Assembly: GCA_035048485.1 (NCBI GenBank)
Contig: CM068587.1
Location: forward strand, 43,151,842-43,215,841
Source: Pteria penguin
Lineage: Eukaryota; Mollusca; Bivalvia; Pterioida; Pteriidae
DNA: 64,000 bases
Reading direction: 5' to 3'
Shown: positions 23,380 to 35,439 of the stretch, in pieces
How the letters are laid out: each line of letters starts with the position of its first letter
How positions within the stretch are numbered: position 1 is the stretch's first letter
The notes under the pieces: generated by a model
Database searches by the model: none
What the model saw: only the letters and a program-made list of their open reading frames with translations
Told to the model about the DNA's origin: nothing
Program-made: the position numbers and the translations under genes

Positions 23380-24230
23380 CTTTGTTGGATGCCTTTGTTT
23401 GTCTGTTCGTCTGTCCTGTAGTCTCACTTTCATAAATCTTGCAATACCATATCATACTTGATAACACCTTGATGCTCAAAATTGCAGGGATGATTGAAGA
23501 CAAGTGAAGGTCAAGGTCAATCTGAAGTTCAAGGTGCTTAGGGTCATACATAAATATATAAGGCAGACGACATGTGTTCATTAACACGATTAACACTCTG
23601 GTCTTTTTTTTAACTTTTTTGCAGTCATGTATATATATATATATATATATATGCATGTATATGCATTTCCATTGATAAAACTTCATGATGAAATAAATCT
23701 AAATGTAAAAACCAAAAACTGATTCAAACTGTTTCAATCACTCCTAGCTCCTGAGTTCACTTTTTGACTAGAGCCATATTTGCATGGTTATACATGTTTA
23801 TCATCATGACTATACAAACTCACAATGCCAGTGAACTTTTAAGTTCATTTTTTCTCTCAAGGTCAATGATCTTTAACATTGCATGTCAAAGTCATGGCAA
23901 AGATTGCTAGGGATCTGTCAGAATTTAGTTTAGGGTATTACATGCATAATAAGAATTACGGTGAAAAACTAATTATATTTGTTTGATTGGTAATGAAATA
24001 TCTAAGTAATGTTTGCTTTTATATATTTTAACTAGATAACCATTCCGCTAAGCATAAAAAAACTTGTGGTCAAAACTTCGACAAACATTGAGTAACATCG
24101 GCCGACATCGGAAATCTGTATTTTCTATAGGCAAAAACAACCGGAAGTAGCTTATTATACATCTTATACCTTAACTATTTGTTATAAAGAGTATCAAGAT
24201 CTCAGGTGAGCGATATAGTCCCACAGCAAG
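23380..24230. repeat. Dispersed repeat fragments and (AT)n in the gap between the convergent genes
   Basis: Contains an (AT)n run at 23629-23652, 'GGTCAAGGTCAA' style repeats, and CTCAGGTGAGCGATATAG at 24203-24220, which is the right-end motif of the modular element family. These are later insertions inside the transposon. Confidence 0.55.
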
Positions 24231-24372
24231 AAAGAGTTACAACCTTCTGGGTCCTTTAAAATGATTTCATTGCACATAAATATTCCTTTATTCATAATAA
24301 CACAATAATAGTAACAGTAATAGCATTTGGCACAAGAGTCAATTTCATGATTAATCATATATTTATTAGTTA

Positions 24373-25381
24373 TTACATATTAACATTTGCAATATCTTTT
24401 TGGCCATTTATCCATTCAAACAAGTCAAGTGGTTTTACATTGTAAATAGGGTCTTTAAAACCCTTAAAACTCTCCCATGTCAATTCATAACATGGCCCTT
24501 TGCTGCACAAACACTTCACCATTGCTATGATATCTGAAGATTTGTCAACTTCAGGACGACTACTTCTAGATTTAAAAGTTTTGGTAGATTTCATTAGGTC
24601 ATCTTTAATTCTGTCCACAACCTGTGTTGTTAGGCATATGGTCCTGGCCGATTCATATGTCTTATTTGCTCCTTGTGTGTTTAACTGTTTCCTGATGTTT
24701 TGCACTTGCATTTCAACACAGGCATCATTAGGGATATTGTTCGTGTAGCCCCCTTTCAAATTGACAGTCATGTTCCATTTATATTCAAATCTTTCGACTG
24801 GATCAAGTAAAGCTATAATATAAGTTATAAGTCGCCAGAGCCACAGTCTGTATTTCACATATCGCGAAGCAGATGCAAAAATCCATTCCAAGTATGCATT
24901 GTTTACTAGTCTGTCTCCATCACCCATTCTGTAAGCATCACAAGTGTCTCTATACAATAGTGACATTCTCAGAAAAGAAGATACTGCATTGGTTTTTACG
25001 GACAGTTTTTCCACCACATGAAACTTGAAGTTGTGTTTGTTCGAGAGATGTCTCTTTAACCACATTTTCCGTATGTATGTCATATTACACAGCTCACATC
25101 TGTACATCTCACCAAATTTCATGGAACTGATCAGTTGTTCATCCATATCAAAAGATTTAAGATTGTCTCGCAAGTACTGAATTGCATTCCAGTCAGTTAT
25201 TTGTAAATATTTCAACACATCAGATGAAATTTTCATTATTCATTCTGATCTTGCAGTATTATCCATTAGAGAAAAAAGTGGTCCATTAATCCGACTGGAA
25301 ACTTCATCCATGTTCATAATGTCAAGAAATGTAGCTACAAGATATGAATTTGTCACATCCTCCACAAATTGATGGTGTGAC
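24373..25381 (-). pseudogene. DUF6589-type transposase, exon 5 (C-terminal; in-frame stop)
   Basis: Acceptor CTTGTAG at 25382 begins an exon reading SHHQFVEDVTNSYLVATF. An in-frame TGA lies at 25240-25242, then the frame continues for 287 aa. It holds a C2H2 zinc finger (YRCELCNMTYIRKMWLKRH, then LSNKH), RDTCDAYRMGDGDRLV, and WNMTVNLKGGYTNNIPNDA followed by VEMQ. The last block matches the GGxGxNIPxDLxxEH block typical of DUF6589 proteins and may hold the third acidic catalytic residue. The phase with exon 4 is exact (AG+G codon). The TGA makes this copy probably inactive unless it is a sequencing error. Confidence 0.8.
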
Positions 25382-25787
25382 CTACAAGAAAAACAACTGG
25401 AATTTAAATTTCATAATAAACTTGAAATATCATACTTATATATATTCATGGATATCAGAATTTTTTTGCAATTAAAAAAACAGAAAAACTGAAGCATTCC
25501 AAGGAATGCAGGTGTTGTCTGCGAAACACATAAGGATAACTGATCAAGCCATAAAATCTTGAACTTTGACACCCGACCAGAGCCATTTGAGAGATGTACA
25601 TTTAATTGTGAGCTCTCTTACAATTAACAATATATTATCTGTATGGCTTGAAGATCATATATGAGGGTTACATGTATATACCTGAAACATTTGCATTCCT
25701 TGCATGAAAGAATGTCTGATTTTTCAGATTTGTTACCTGGCATGACTCATTGCCTTTCATCAGATAAAGTTTTGTAATTGAAAGTAC

Positions 25788-25909
25788 CTGAAATTTGAGA
25801 TGACTTCATCTGGTCCTGATACTACTCGTCTGTTAATTAGGTTACGAAGTTGGTATAATGAGCCCTTGTCAGCTGCACTAGTCTCCTTGTAAAATGTCTG
25901 ATAAATTCC
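25788..25909 (-). CDS. DUF6589-type transposase, exon 4
   Basis: A 41-codon exon between acceptor TTTCTCTTTCAG and donor GTACTT. It reads GIYQTFYKETSAADKGSLYQ then LRNLINRRVV, matching the DKGTLxxLRNxINR segment of DUF6589 proteins. The incoming phase is 0 and the outgoing split codon joins exon 5 in frame. Confidence 0.78.
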
Positions 25910-26584
25910 CTGAAAGAGAAACACAACATTATTGTTCTGATGTAAAAGCAACTAATTTCTTCATGAGCTTACCCTAAACTGAATGATTATGAAATGCAAT
26001 TAACAAAGAAGAATGCTCCTAGATTGAATTGATGATATTACTTTTAAATCATGTGTTTTTTCCTCATTTTGGCTAAAGTAAACAGGCATTCTCTGTCATC
26101 TATCCATCATAAAAACTATAGTCTTGGCTACAACTTTTGAATGGTAAATGGTATGGCTTTGATATTTCACATGGGGATGCTTTATGACAAGACCTTTCAG
26201 CACCAAACTTTTTTACCTTGACATAGATTTCTGACCTTGGTGAACTTTTCAAAAATAGCTTGTACAGTTCATTCTCTGATACTGCTTGTTTACCATTCAA
26301 AAGTTTTTGCCAAAAGACAAACAGATAAACTGAAAAACAATAACTCAAAGCCCCGAACTGAAAAGCTTTTTGAATGAAAATATGTAAAAGTGGCATACAC
26401 TCCTGCCAAACAAAACAATGCTTAAGCAGTTACATATAACTTTTATACAAAGTCTTGCATATAGCAGAAGGACAGTATAAAGTGGTACCTATTCTTTGCA
26501 GCCATAGCAACAGTAAAAGAATTTCAACACAACCAAATTCGACATGCAAAAACTCTAAATCGTTCAACAGTCAACAGTTGATAC

Positions 26585-27373
26585 CAATAAGAAGTTCATT
26601 TCCCTATGTAGACCCTCTGGTCGATGAATCAAACCCCTCAGACTGTTACATTCCTTCTTTGCATTCTGCATTGCCTGCTGAGCTGAAAATGCTCGTTCAT
26701 TGGTAAGAACATCCCCACCAAATACAACCCTCTTGTTTACCTTACCATCTGTTTCGCAATATGGTACAGCTAGATTATGCACATTTTGTAAAATGGTAAT
26801 CATACCTTCGGATGAATTCTCACTTTCAGGAATCAAATCACAGTTAAAAACAACAGTTTTTTCCTTTGTCTTATCCATATGGGCGTGAGTTATGAACTTG
26901 GGGATACAATCACTTAAAGGCTTCAATTCATGAATGTATGTTGTTAACACCTGTGCAACATGAAAAGTCATGTTGTCATTGAGTGTTTGTATCTGAGTGA
27001 AAGATGGTATCCACATATTGGTAGGTACATCTAGAACACTTTGTTGCTCAGATATTGAAACATTAACATCATCAGGTACGATTCTCTTCTCTTCCACCAT
27101 GGTCAGAAACCAATGAAAACTCTTTCTTTGTGATAAAAGTGTCATTTTGGCTGGTGTAATTGTTATGTCTAAGTTGTCACCAAGGATTTCAATAGGTTTC
27201 AACATATTCATACTATGGTCCTCGGGAGCAGGAATATCTGAATTGTAAATATCTTTATTCGCCTTCACGTACCTTTGAACAGCTGCCTGTTGTTCATGGA
27301 TGAGCTGTTTCTTTTTCCTATGAATGGTACTACTAGCAACTGTTATCCCAAGATCATGCAGAATTGATATCCC
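26585..27373 (-). CDS. DUF6589-type transposase, exon 3 (core)
   Basis: A 263-codon exon from acceptor TTATTTGTAG to donor GTATCA, phase 0 at both ends. Visible blocks: TIHRKKKQLIHEQQ near the start; EILGDNLDITITPAKMTLLS with SFHWFLTM, matching the GDNxD...HWF block; then VVFGGDVLTNERAFSAQQAM with LIHRPEGLHREMNFLL, matching the GDxLTxERA...FH block. The two Asp positions are the likely first and second catalytic residues of an RNase H-fold (DDE-type) transposase; that assignment is inference. The exon is fully open, unlike exons 2 and 5. Confidence 0.85.
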
Positions 27374-27752
27374 CTACAAATAAGAAATGTGTGCCCTGAA
27401 CAACAACAAAGAAAAAGGCATAAAAATAACATATTTTCTTACATTAGGTCATAGGTCAAGGTCTCATTGTTCAGGTTATAGTATCAAGTATGAAAGAACT
27501 TGCCACAAAGAAATTTTAAGAATATACTTGTGAATCATTTACCCTTCCAAATATATGTCAATTGTTAAAGCAGACGGACAAACATTGTATTGGCAAGTTT
27601 TTTAATACCTTCTCATTAATATTGTATCATTTGGTTTTCTGCAATTCTTACCATGTATCAATTGTGGCATAATCCATAATCTTGCTATCTAGAGAGCAGA
27701 TGTATTTAATACAGTGGAATCTGTGTTAAATCTACAATTAGCAATTATTTAC

Positions 27753-28201
27753 CTCCTTTGTTAGGCCACTTTTGTCCAATACCAAGCCAAGAATAGTCTG
27801 GATCTTATTTGCATTACGTGACCTGCCATATAGCAATATTGCCAATGCTGTCATCAGGATTGGTATGGCATTTTGCTTCTTCTGTTCACTTACAATACTG
27901 CACAGACAGGAATAGAGAACTGGTGCACACTTTTTTTCTCCTTCATTCAAAGTTTCCCATCTAAAATTTATTTCATTTGAGTTATCATTTTTGAATATGT
28001 CTGTCTTTTTGCTCACTAAAGTTGTGACCTCTTTGTTTGCACAGTAGTAACCATTGCAAACTTATAGTTCTCATCCTTCTGTAAATTTCGTACAACAGTA
28101 GCAGGTTTCTTGTTGCGCAAAATAGCTTTCACAGCCCTTACTTCTCCTTCTTTTTTAAGTATCTTTGTCCTCTCATCTCCACTGGTAGATCTTGCTAAAA
28201 T
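27753..28201 (-). pseudogene. DUF6589-type transposase, exon 2 (frameshifted)
   Basis: Runs from acceptor CTCATTCCAG to donor GTAAAT, both in phase 0 with neighbours. The first part reads TKILKKEGEVRAVKAILR and NKKPATVVRNLQ. The last part (27738-28016 frame) reads FRWETLNEGEKKCAPVLYSC then ILMTALAILLYGRSRNAN. The two parts are in different frames: near 28040-28060 a single-base indel is needed to move into the CANKEVTTLVSKKTD frame. The CAPVLYxCL and NRSxxM-QxILGLVL style segments are characteristic of this family. Probably dead in this copy. Confidence 0.75.
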
Positions 28202-28824
28202 CTGGAATGAGAAAGAAAAAAATCAATTTTTACTAATGCAACTATAATAAGTATTGAAATCAAGCAACAAGAAAGTTGAGATGTGCAAGATAACTTCTTA
28301 TCTAACCCTTATCAACCCCTCAAAACATGCATCAAATATTAATTTCACTTTATGTACTGAAAACTCAAAAGCTGCAACAACACCCCACCCCCCTTTCTGC
28401 TGGTCTGGTCAGACCCCTCCAGGATTAAATTTCTACATCCACACGTGTCTCTAATATTTAATATAAGCTTAGGGTTGCACTGTTGATTAATACAGTATTT
28501 ACTTGTGCTGAATTTGACAGTTTAACAATATGGGCGACAAAACCAACATACACTCCTATCCAGTGTACTTTGTACAATGTAATCTGCTCGACAAACCAGC
28601 AATGTATTGTATAGGTTACTTTTTAAAATCCAAGCCCCCTACCCAGTGAGTTGTATGAAATCAGTGGGTGGTGATGATACTTTATACACTATGAGGCATG
28701 ACAGAGGGTGTATGAAAGTGTAAAAGTGTATGAGGCATGAGAGGGGGGTGTACTTCTTCCACATCAATCAATTCAATTTTTGTCCAGATAAATATATTTA
28801 TTGATTATCAGATTAAATCCCTAC

Positions 28825-29148
28825 CTTGACAGCGAAATCTGTTGTTGGTGTTTGGGTGAATCTTTCACATCTCTTTGGGCTTTGACTTTCAGTAACTGAG
28901 CATGCTGATTGTGTAAAAAGGACCTTTTTACACCTTCCTTTCGGCGTTGGTGTATATATAAGTGGGCGTTTGATCCCCCGTGGCGTACAACGCGTTGGAG
29001 TTCTAATATGTTGTTGTGAGCCAGGCAGTTCTCGTACTTGTTGAATCAGTTTATCTCTCTCAAGACGGATTGCATCTACTTTAGTCTTGATATCGTGATT
29101 CAGTTTACAAATTCTATTGAGTTTATTTGAACACAAGTTGCATGACAC
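28825..29148 (-). CDS. DUF6589-type transposase, exon 1 or 2 (N-terminal region)
   Basis: The frame from ATG at 29148 reads MSCNLCSNKLNRICKLNHDI, with a paired-Cys start, a charged helical stretch, then a basic, proline/threonine-rich linker (CTPRGIKRPLIYTPTPKGRC). It ends at donor AAG-GTAGGG in phase 0 with the next exon. A short first exon further upstream is possible because TTAATTCCAG, a plausible acceptor, sits about 14 bp before the ATG. The linker type is common at the N-terminus of DUF6589 proteins. Confidence 0.65.
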
Positions 29149-29421
29149 CCCCCCGATTGATCCCTGGAATTAAGTCAAAAATATATTTGTATTGTTCATT
29201 TGACGTTCCCGATGTCAATGACCTGTAACTTCGTTCTTTAACGGCTTTTTTTGCACAACGTGCATATTTTCATGGGAGCCGCCATTAATGTATACCGCCT
29301 GATCGTATACTTATAGTACCTCCAAATAAAAGAATTCGCATATGCCTCGCAATTCGATAAAATGCATTTTCATTGGTCATATATCTCACATGGCTAGCAT
29401 ATCAATATTCAATTCCACGCC

Positions 29422-29499
29422 CACCTCTACGCCGTTTATTTGGCTTATTGACCCACGGGATTTAAACGTAGAGCAAAAGACCGGGGGCATCCGACGATG
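29422..29499 (-). repeat. Right terminal inverted repeat, 78 bp
   Basis: Perfect reverse complement of 21073-21150. It is followed by the target duplication TGGTACAT (29500-29507). Confidence 0.97.
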
Positions 29500-30800
29500 T
29501 GGTACATATACCACTTGGTAATTGAAATATGGAGAGTAACGGTTCAAATCCAGCTGTGGTCAAATTTTTTTTTTTTTTTTACACATCTAAATAAGTTTTT
29601 AGATGTTTCTCAACACTCAACATATGAAATTAGGAATTTTACGTTTAAGACTTCAAAAAAAAAAAGGGGGGGGAGAGAGTTTGGCCATTTTTCACATTTT
29701 CAACTTTTTCTACAAAACTGTTTTAGGATTTTAATAAATCTTGGTAGAAATAAGTCACTTATGATCCTCTTCAAATTCTGTTGTTTTCGTCCAGACCTCT
29801 TTAAAGGTGGCGCCACCATAGTCAAGAGTAGGTCACAAAAGAGTTCCCTCGTTTAACAATATTCTTTTTCATACGGGCTGTATACAGAGACAAACAGAAT
29901 GCATAGAAATGATCTAGAGGGATGAGTGAAGATGTATTGTCATTTTGGTTCCCTTCCAAAATCAAATTTTAGAATTTTTTTCGACATTTCTTTGGACTTG
30001 GTGATTCAATGCAGAAAAAAGTGTCATATTTCCTAGTTAATTGATAATGATGATTTCTTATGGACTATTGTGATCATAATTATGGTAAGGATTGTTACTT
30101 TGAAAGAATTTTGTCAATACACATGTATCTCAATTTTTGGATTTTCTATGAATTTTTTAAGACTTCCAAATGAGGATGTATAGGAACAATTCAATCACAT
30201 TTTTCACTTCTGCTGTTATACCACATGAAAGATTTTAATGAAACATGGAATACATGAAGTACTAAAAGTCCTCTATCAATTTGGTAAATTTCATCCAAAT
30301 TGGTTGACAGATAATGCCACCATGTCTAAAAAGCAGTTCTCACAATAGTACATATACCACTTGGTAATTGAAATATGGAGAGTAGCGGTTCAAATCAAGC
30401 TGTGGTCAATTTTTTTTTTTCATTTCTTTACACATCTAAATAAGTTTTTAGATGTTTCTCAACACTCAACATATGAAATTAGGCAATTTTAAGTTAGATC
30501 TGGACAATATTGACCCAGACTTGAAATCAGTCAACAAAAGGCCCCACCTAAAGAAAATGACTAACTTGTTGCCCTGAATGACTTCTTGCAGAGACAAAGG
30601 AAATGCTTAATATCAAAATCCACTGAATGGATGTGCAAAAAAGTGTTGTTTTTTATTCTAGCCTGAAATAAAATTTGACATATTTTCAACATCTGTGTTG
30701 ACTTAGTCACATTAATGCAAAAATAAATGAATTCTTCCTTCATGCATGACTGATAATCTAGGTACTCAGGTGAGCGATATAGGCCCACTTGGGCCTCTTG
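29500..30800 (+). mobile_element. Modular repeat element copy 2, right half
   Basis: Starts TGGTACATATACCACTTGG and follows copy 1 (from about 11940) to the end motif GGGCCTCTTG, with a few small indels. Together with 19851-21072 it makes one element of about 2.5 kb. Confidence 0.92.
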
Positions 30801-30959
30801 TTTTAACTTATGTCTCATTGTTTAAATTAATGATTTGCAACACAAAAACAGATAAAGAATTTACAATTACAGTTTGCATCATTCAGCCATTGCATTCGTC
30901 AAATACTCAAGAAAAATAATGATAACAAAATAATAAGAAATTTAAATATAAATTACAAA

Positions 30960-32170
30960 TAAAAATGGAGATTTAATCAAGCAAAGTAAGATATATTTTC
31001 CACTTCTTTTCATAAAGTTTTATCTGGACACCAATGTACCACTGAATTTCTCTTTTTTGGCCCTGATGAAATTCAGACTCCGATTTTTTATTGTTTTTAG
31101 TAAATATGTAGTTTTTGACAACAAATAAAATAGTATTAACCATATTATCATGATGATAATACATCTTTTAATGAAAAATCAAAAACAGCATTTTCAATAT
31201 TTTGGTTCATTCAAGTTGTAAAGTCTTTCCATAACTTTGATACATGGTGGCAAGCCCAGAAGAGATGATAAATGGTTTGTGTTTGGGATACGCTAAAACT
31301 GCATAAATTATCATAAACAATATTCATTTTATGCAGAAGATTCGATTCCAGTACCTGATTAAAGTACGGATCTCTTTCATTTTACTTTCAATATTGATTT
31401 CTGTTAAATTTTCTAAACTTGGTGTAAATTCAATATCTAAAAAAGTGAAATAATCATTTGACCAACAAATACCATATTCTTCACAGAACTTTAAGGTATA
31501 TATCCTCAAAGCCCCGATTCAAATAGAACATGTCTTAGAGAAGTTTGGATGTAAACCAGAAAGTTTAGAAAATTGGTTGACCAAAGAAAGTGCTGTTGCT
31601 AGAGATTTTTCAGTACCTTTCAGTAACATCGCAGTGTCATCCGTATATTGAATGAGTCTATACTCTTGACCCCTTACATGAACCCCTTTTAGATCCTTAT
31701 TTAGTCTTATTATAGCCCCCATAATCTCCACACACAGCAAAAAAATATAAGGGGAGGTCGGATACCCGTCTACACCCTGCCCAATTTAAAAAAAATTCAA
31801 AAGTGCCCATTTTGCATAATGTATAATTTAAAATTATTAAATAGAATTTCTATCCAACATATAAATCCCAATCCAAAATTAAAAGATTTAAGTGTTGAAA
31901 ATACAAATTTCCACGAGATGGTATCGAAAGATTTTCATAATCTAGAAGGAGTATTAGAGCAGGTATATTTTCAGAATTACATGAGTCTATAATGTCATAT
32001 AGTAGTCTGATATTTTCCCCTATAAACCAGCTAAAAATCCGCGTTGGTTCTCATGGATTATCTTTTTTAAAACTGATTTTAACTGATCAGCTATAACTCC
32101 AGATATAAGTTTGTAGGTCACATTAAGAACAGGTATCGCACACCAGTTTTTAATTTGATTATGTGGTTTT
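30960..32170 (-). pseudogene. L1/Tx1-like LINE, RT C-terminal half and C-terminal domain
   Basis: Reading minus from 32170 across frames: IKNWCAIPVLNVTYKLISG (RT WRPISLLNxDYKIxS block), then IHENQRGFLAG, SPYIFLLCVEIMGAII, YTDDTAMLLKG (catalytic YxDD as YTDD), LHPNFSKT, and beyond that FTPSLENLTEINIESKM with IRYWN and the tail MVNTILFVVKNYIFTKNNKK. The order and motifs are those of L1/Tx1-clade LINE polyproteins. Stops and frameshifts separate the blocks, so it is a dead copy. Its 5' half is at 35440-37700. Confidence 0.85.
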
Positions 32171-32171
32171 T

Positions 32172-33352
32172 GTAACACGAAGTGTTACACTGTTATGGAC
32201 CCGGGTCATGGGCGCTGCCATATTGGGATTCACCCCTTTGCTCATGTATTCCTACACTCAGTGAAATAGGTCTATGATTATGTGCATTAAATTTGCAAAT
32301 ATTCAGGAACATTTGATATTCTGGTATGTTATTAAGTACATATTCAGCAAATTAATTAGGAAGATGTATGGAAAGTCCATACCAGAGCTGAACAAACACG
32401 ATGGTTATTTTTGAAACTAACTGGCATGTAACCTATGTTTTCATTCAGTCGTTGATTACTACGCACAGATCGCACATTTTCGGACCTTTCCGTCGGCCCT
32501 TGCCAACCACAATAACGACATGCTTTTGATGACATGCCGAAAAATTGATGTTTTACTTGATTAAAGTGGGACAGCAGACTGTATAAGTTAAATTTTTTCC
32601 TTTGCGTATTGAAAACATTCTGCGTAAGTTTCAGCAGAGCTGGGTATTAACGTGAAATTGTCACCCCCCCCCCCCTCCCCATTCCAAATTCCGCGTTGCT
32701 AAGGGACGAATAGCGTCATGTATAAAATTCTTCCGAGAAACGAATTGATATTTAGTGCACCGACATAAGAAGTTTCTTCGGTTTCATATTCTTAAAATTC
32801 CATGATTAAATTATTAATCACAAATTGATTCATACATGAGTGACTTGACATCGTATTGTAAACAACTGAACAGGCAGATTTCAAATCTGATTTGCTCCGG
32901 CGCGATGAGATGAAATAACATGATGGAAAGCATGTTGAGTGGTACGCACGCATGTCATGTACGTTGTCAGTTTTGTTGGTTTAACTTGATTGTAATAATT
33001 GTGCACGTGAATGGTAGAACTTGCAAATCGTCCTTGATATGAGATTTAAGATGGACGTTAAGAACAGTGAACGAAGTTTGTTCAGTCAGAATTTTTGACA
33101 GTTGGAGTCAGAGGCAATGTGGACAAAGTCAAAGAGTAGGTATAATCAGAGACATATATACACATATATATGTCTCTGGTATAATGACTTTTGAATTTGA
33201 GGACGGTATATCGTGGTTATACATGTCTGAACGCTAATGTGTGGACCAATCAGAATTATCAAAACAAAACATGTTTCATGTAAATTTGAGGACTCTATAT
33301 CGTGGTTATACATGAAGTATGACACTCATTTTATGAGTACACTTCGTAATGG
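32172..33352. mobile_element. Possible inverted-repeat element inserted in the LINE
   Basis: Left end CACGAAGTGTTACAC and right-end reverse complement TTACGAAGTGTACTC share an ACGAAGTGT core. The right part repeats TATATCGTGGTTATACATG twice (about 33208 and 33297). There is no ORF of note. Boundaries are approximate. Confidence 0.45.
33147..33178. mobile_element. 32-bp palindromic micro-insertion with 7-bp target duplication
   Basis: The termini are CAGAGACATATATA and its inverted copy around a 4-base centre. GTATAAT lies directly on both sides (33140-33146, 33179-33185). The same termini occur in the 18-bp palindrome at 57119-57136, which also has a 7-bp duplication. Confidence 0.65.
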
Positions 33353-34049
33353 AAGAAGAACAAGTGAATTAGAATGTCTTTTTAACATCACTTTTTGTCC
33401 CCCACTTTTGTGAAAGCAAGGGGACATTACATCTCATAATACTCATTCCTCCATCTGTCAGTCTTGTCACAAAAAATTTAACCTTGGCAGTGACTTTTGA
33501 TCCAGTAGGAGTACAACTTCACATATAGATTCCTTGTGATGAGACTTTCCACTTAAGATAATTACTTTTGACATCTTAGAATTCTTTTGAATTCATTTGT
33601 TTATCTTGACAGTTATGTATCCTCAGGAACACCCTCATCTGATTACAACCCCCTCCTAATTACAAACATGGATTCACCAAAGTTGCACCAATGATTCATC
33701 TATGGGATGTACACTAGAGTACCTGGTTCGATTGCTTCATGTGACAGTTTTCCACTTAATTGATTTGGTTAACCTGTTGGGGATACCTCATTTTGCCACA
33801 AACTAGTAAAAATAAAAGACTTTTGACTTGGCCGTATGCCAAGTCACCTCAACTAAACAGTGTGTGAAAATTCCCAAACTTGTGCTAATGGTTCATCTTG
33901 GGACCCAGACTTAAATGCAAGCTTCATATAACAATTCCCACTTCAATTTTGTTTCATTAAAAGAAAATTGATTAGAATAACTCAATAATGATTCAAGTGT
34001 CATTTTGAATTTGTGCTGTTCATTGTAAGAATGAAACTAGTCCTGAATT
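33353..34049. other. Dispersed repeat fragments; no gene recognised
   Basis: Begins with 'TTTTGTCCCCCACTTTTGTG', a repeat-like stretch, and then AT-rich DNA. No coding signal. Confidence 0.4.
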
Positions 34050-35377
34050 AAGGGGGTAGTCTGGTGAACTGGTAAGAAGAATTAAAAATCTACAACTGCA
34101 TATTCTATAAGAACAGACAAAGGTAGATTAAATAATAACAAAAACGTATCATGTTATGAAGCAAATTATTCTACTAGAATCAATGCAAATTAACACTGTT
34201 TCATGCCTATTTAGATATAGAGAAATCAGCAGTTTATGTATTTTGTTTCACAAATATGACACAGAAAAGTTTGGGGTTTTTTATTTTGATAGATAAACTT
34301 ATGAATTTATACTGATTGATTGAAAAAATAACAAGGATTAGGGAAAGCTCTGACAACTTACGAAGCCTTTCATAGTGGCTATAGTAATTAAACAAACCTA
34401 CTAAAATAATCACAGTTTCACAAGCAGTACACTGTAATGTGCAATGGTCTGTCATAAGTAAAAACATCATAAAATTACAATAGGTAATGGAGCATTTTAC
34501 AAAGAAATTTGATAGATATTACACCTTCCCCCATTTTGCTATAACCTCATTTGTGTGTAATATATATTGAATGAAATATTTCCTTTTCATGATCAAGAAA
34601 GGAATTGATTTGTATACATATAAGCTTCAAATGACATTTCAAATTAAAACCATATTTAGATTCAATATTATCAAAATATATAAACACATTAATGCCCTCC
34701 CTCCTTTTAGGAGGTTGGAGGCTATTTGGAAAACAAGTACATATATTTCCTTGAAAAATCTGCCTTTGTGGTACATATATAACTACTTCAATGAATATGT
34801 CAGTAACAACATCGTAGTATTATTTAAAAGTTTAAAATGTCTTCTTTTTAATGATATGTAAATCATGCCTCTTCTGTGAACAAGTCTAGAAATATAATGG
34901 CTCAAAGACACCATACTTTTCAACAGACAGCATATACAGCAGGTGCGACGACATCACATCACTAAGACGTAACGTCTCAATGACATCATCCTCTACTGCA
35001 TGATGTAAATCTGCAGCCCTGTTTCAAATACGTTAGCACTCTGAGGATTAAAAATAAAAACCATTGTTTCAAGATAATTAAATATACTGGCCTTCGCTTT
35101 TAGTTGACTATCTTGTGCTTTTTTAGGTTTTAAAATATTTTACTTTTCCCATTTCGTATTTGCCGGCATAGAGTTTTGGTCAATAGAATAACTCTAAAAA
35201 CAGTTTTCTTCAATATCACATGATAATTTACAAACACATGCATAATAGACAAATTATTGAATATTACTTCTGTATTTTCTATCACGGCTAAAAATGTTAC
35301 ATCATCGTGACAGTACGAGTTACCTCCCGTTAGGCAGATTACTTTTAGGCGTAAATCGCTCACCAGACTACAGCCTT
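34050..35377. mobile_element. Inverted-repeat element inserted in the LINE
   Basis: The left end AAGGGGGTAGTCTGGTGAAC and right-end reverse complement AAGGCTGTAGTCTGGTGAGC match at 17 of 20 bases. There is no transposase ORF. No target duplication is obvious. It lies just before the resumed LINE coding sequence. Confidence 0.6.
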
Positions 35378-35439
35378 GATACTATTGATAAAACAATTTC
35401 CTCTTTTATCTTCATATGAGTGTTACTCAGGACCTTCAG

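Larger units (their letters stand above)
21073..29499. mobile_element. 8.4-kb DNA transposon carrying RecQ-like helicase and DUF6589-type transposase
   Basis: The ends are perfect 78-bp inverted repeats starting CATCGTCGGATGCCCCCGG. Flanking bases are TGGTACAT on both sides (21065-21072 and 29500-29507), an 8-bp target duplication. The matching site in the uninterrupted copy near 11940-11950 carries a single TGGTACAT, which proves the insertion. It carries a plus-strand RecQ-like gene (21254-23224) and a convergent minus-strand five-exon gene (29148 down to 24373) similar to DUF6589 proteins. An 8-bp duplication is known from hAT, P and Zisupton-type elements; placing this element with the KDZ/Zisupton-like group is only a suggestion. 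Both genes are damaged in this copy. Confidence 0.93.

Noticed and set aside
24500..24748. 82-codon plus ORF opposite transposase exon 5
   Set aside because: Shadow of the minus-strand coding exon, which has clear family blocks.
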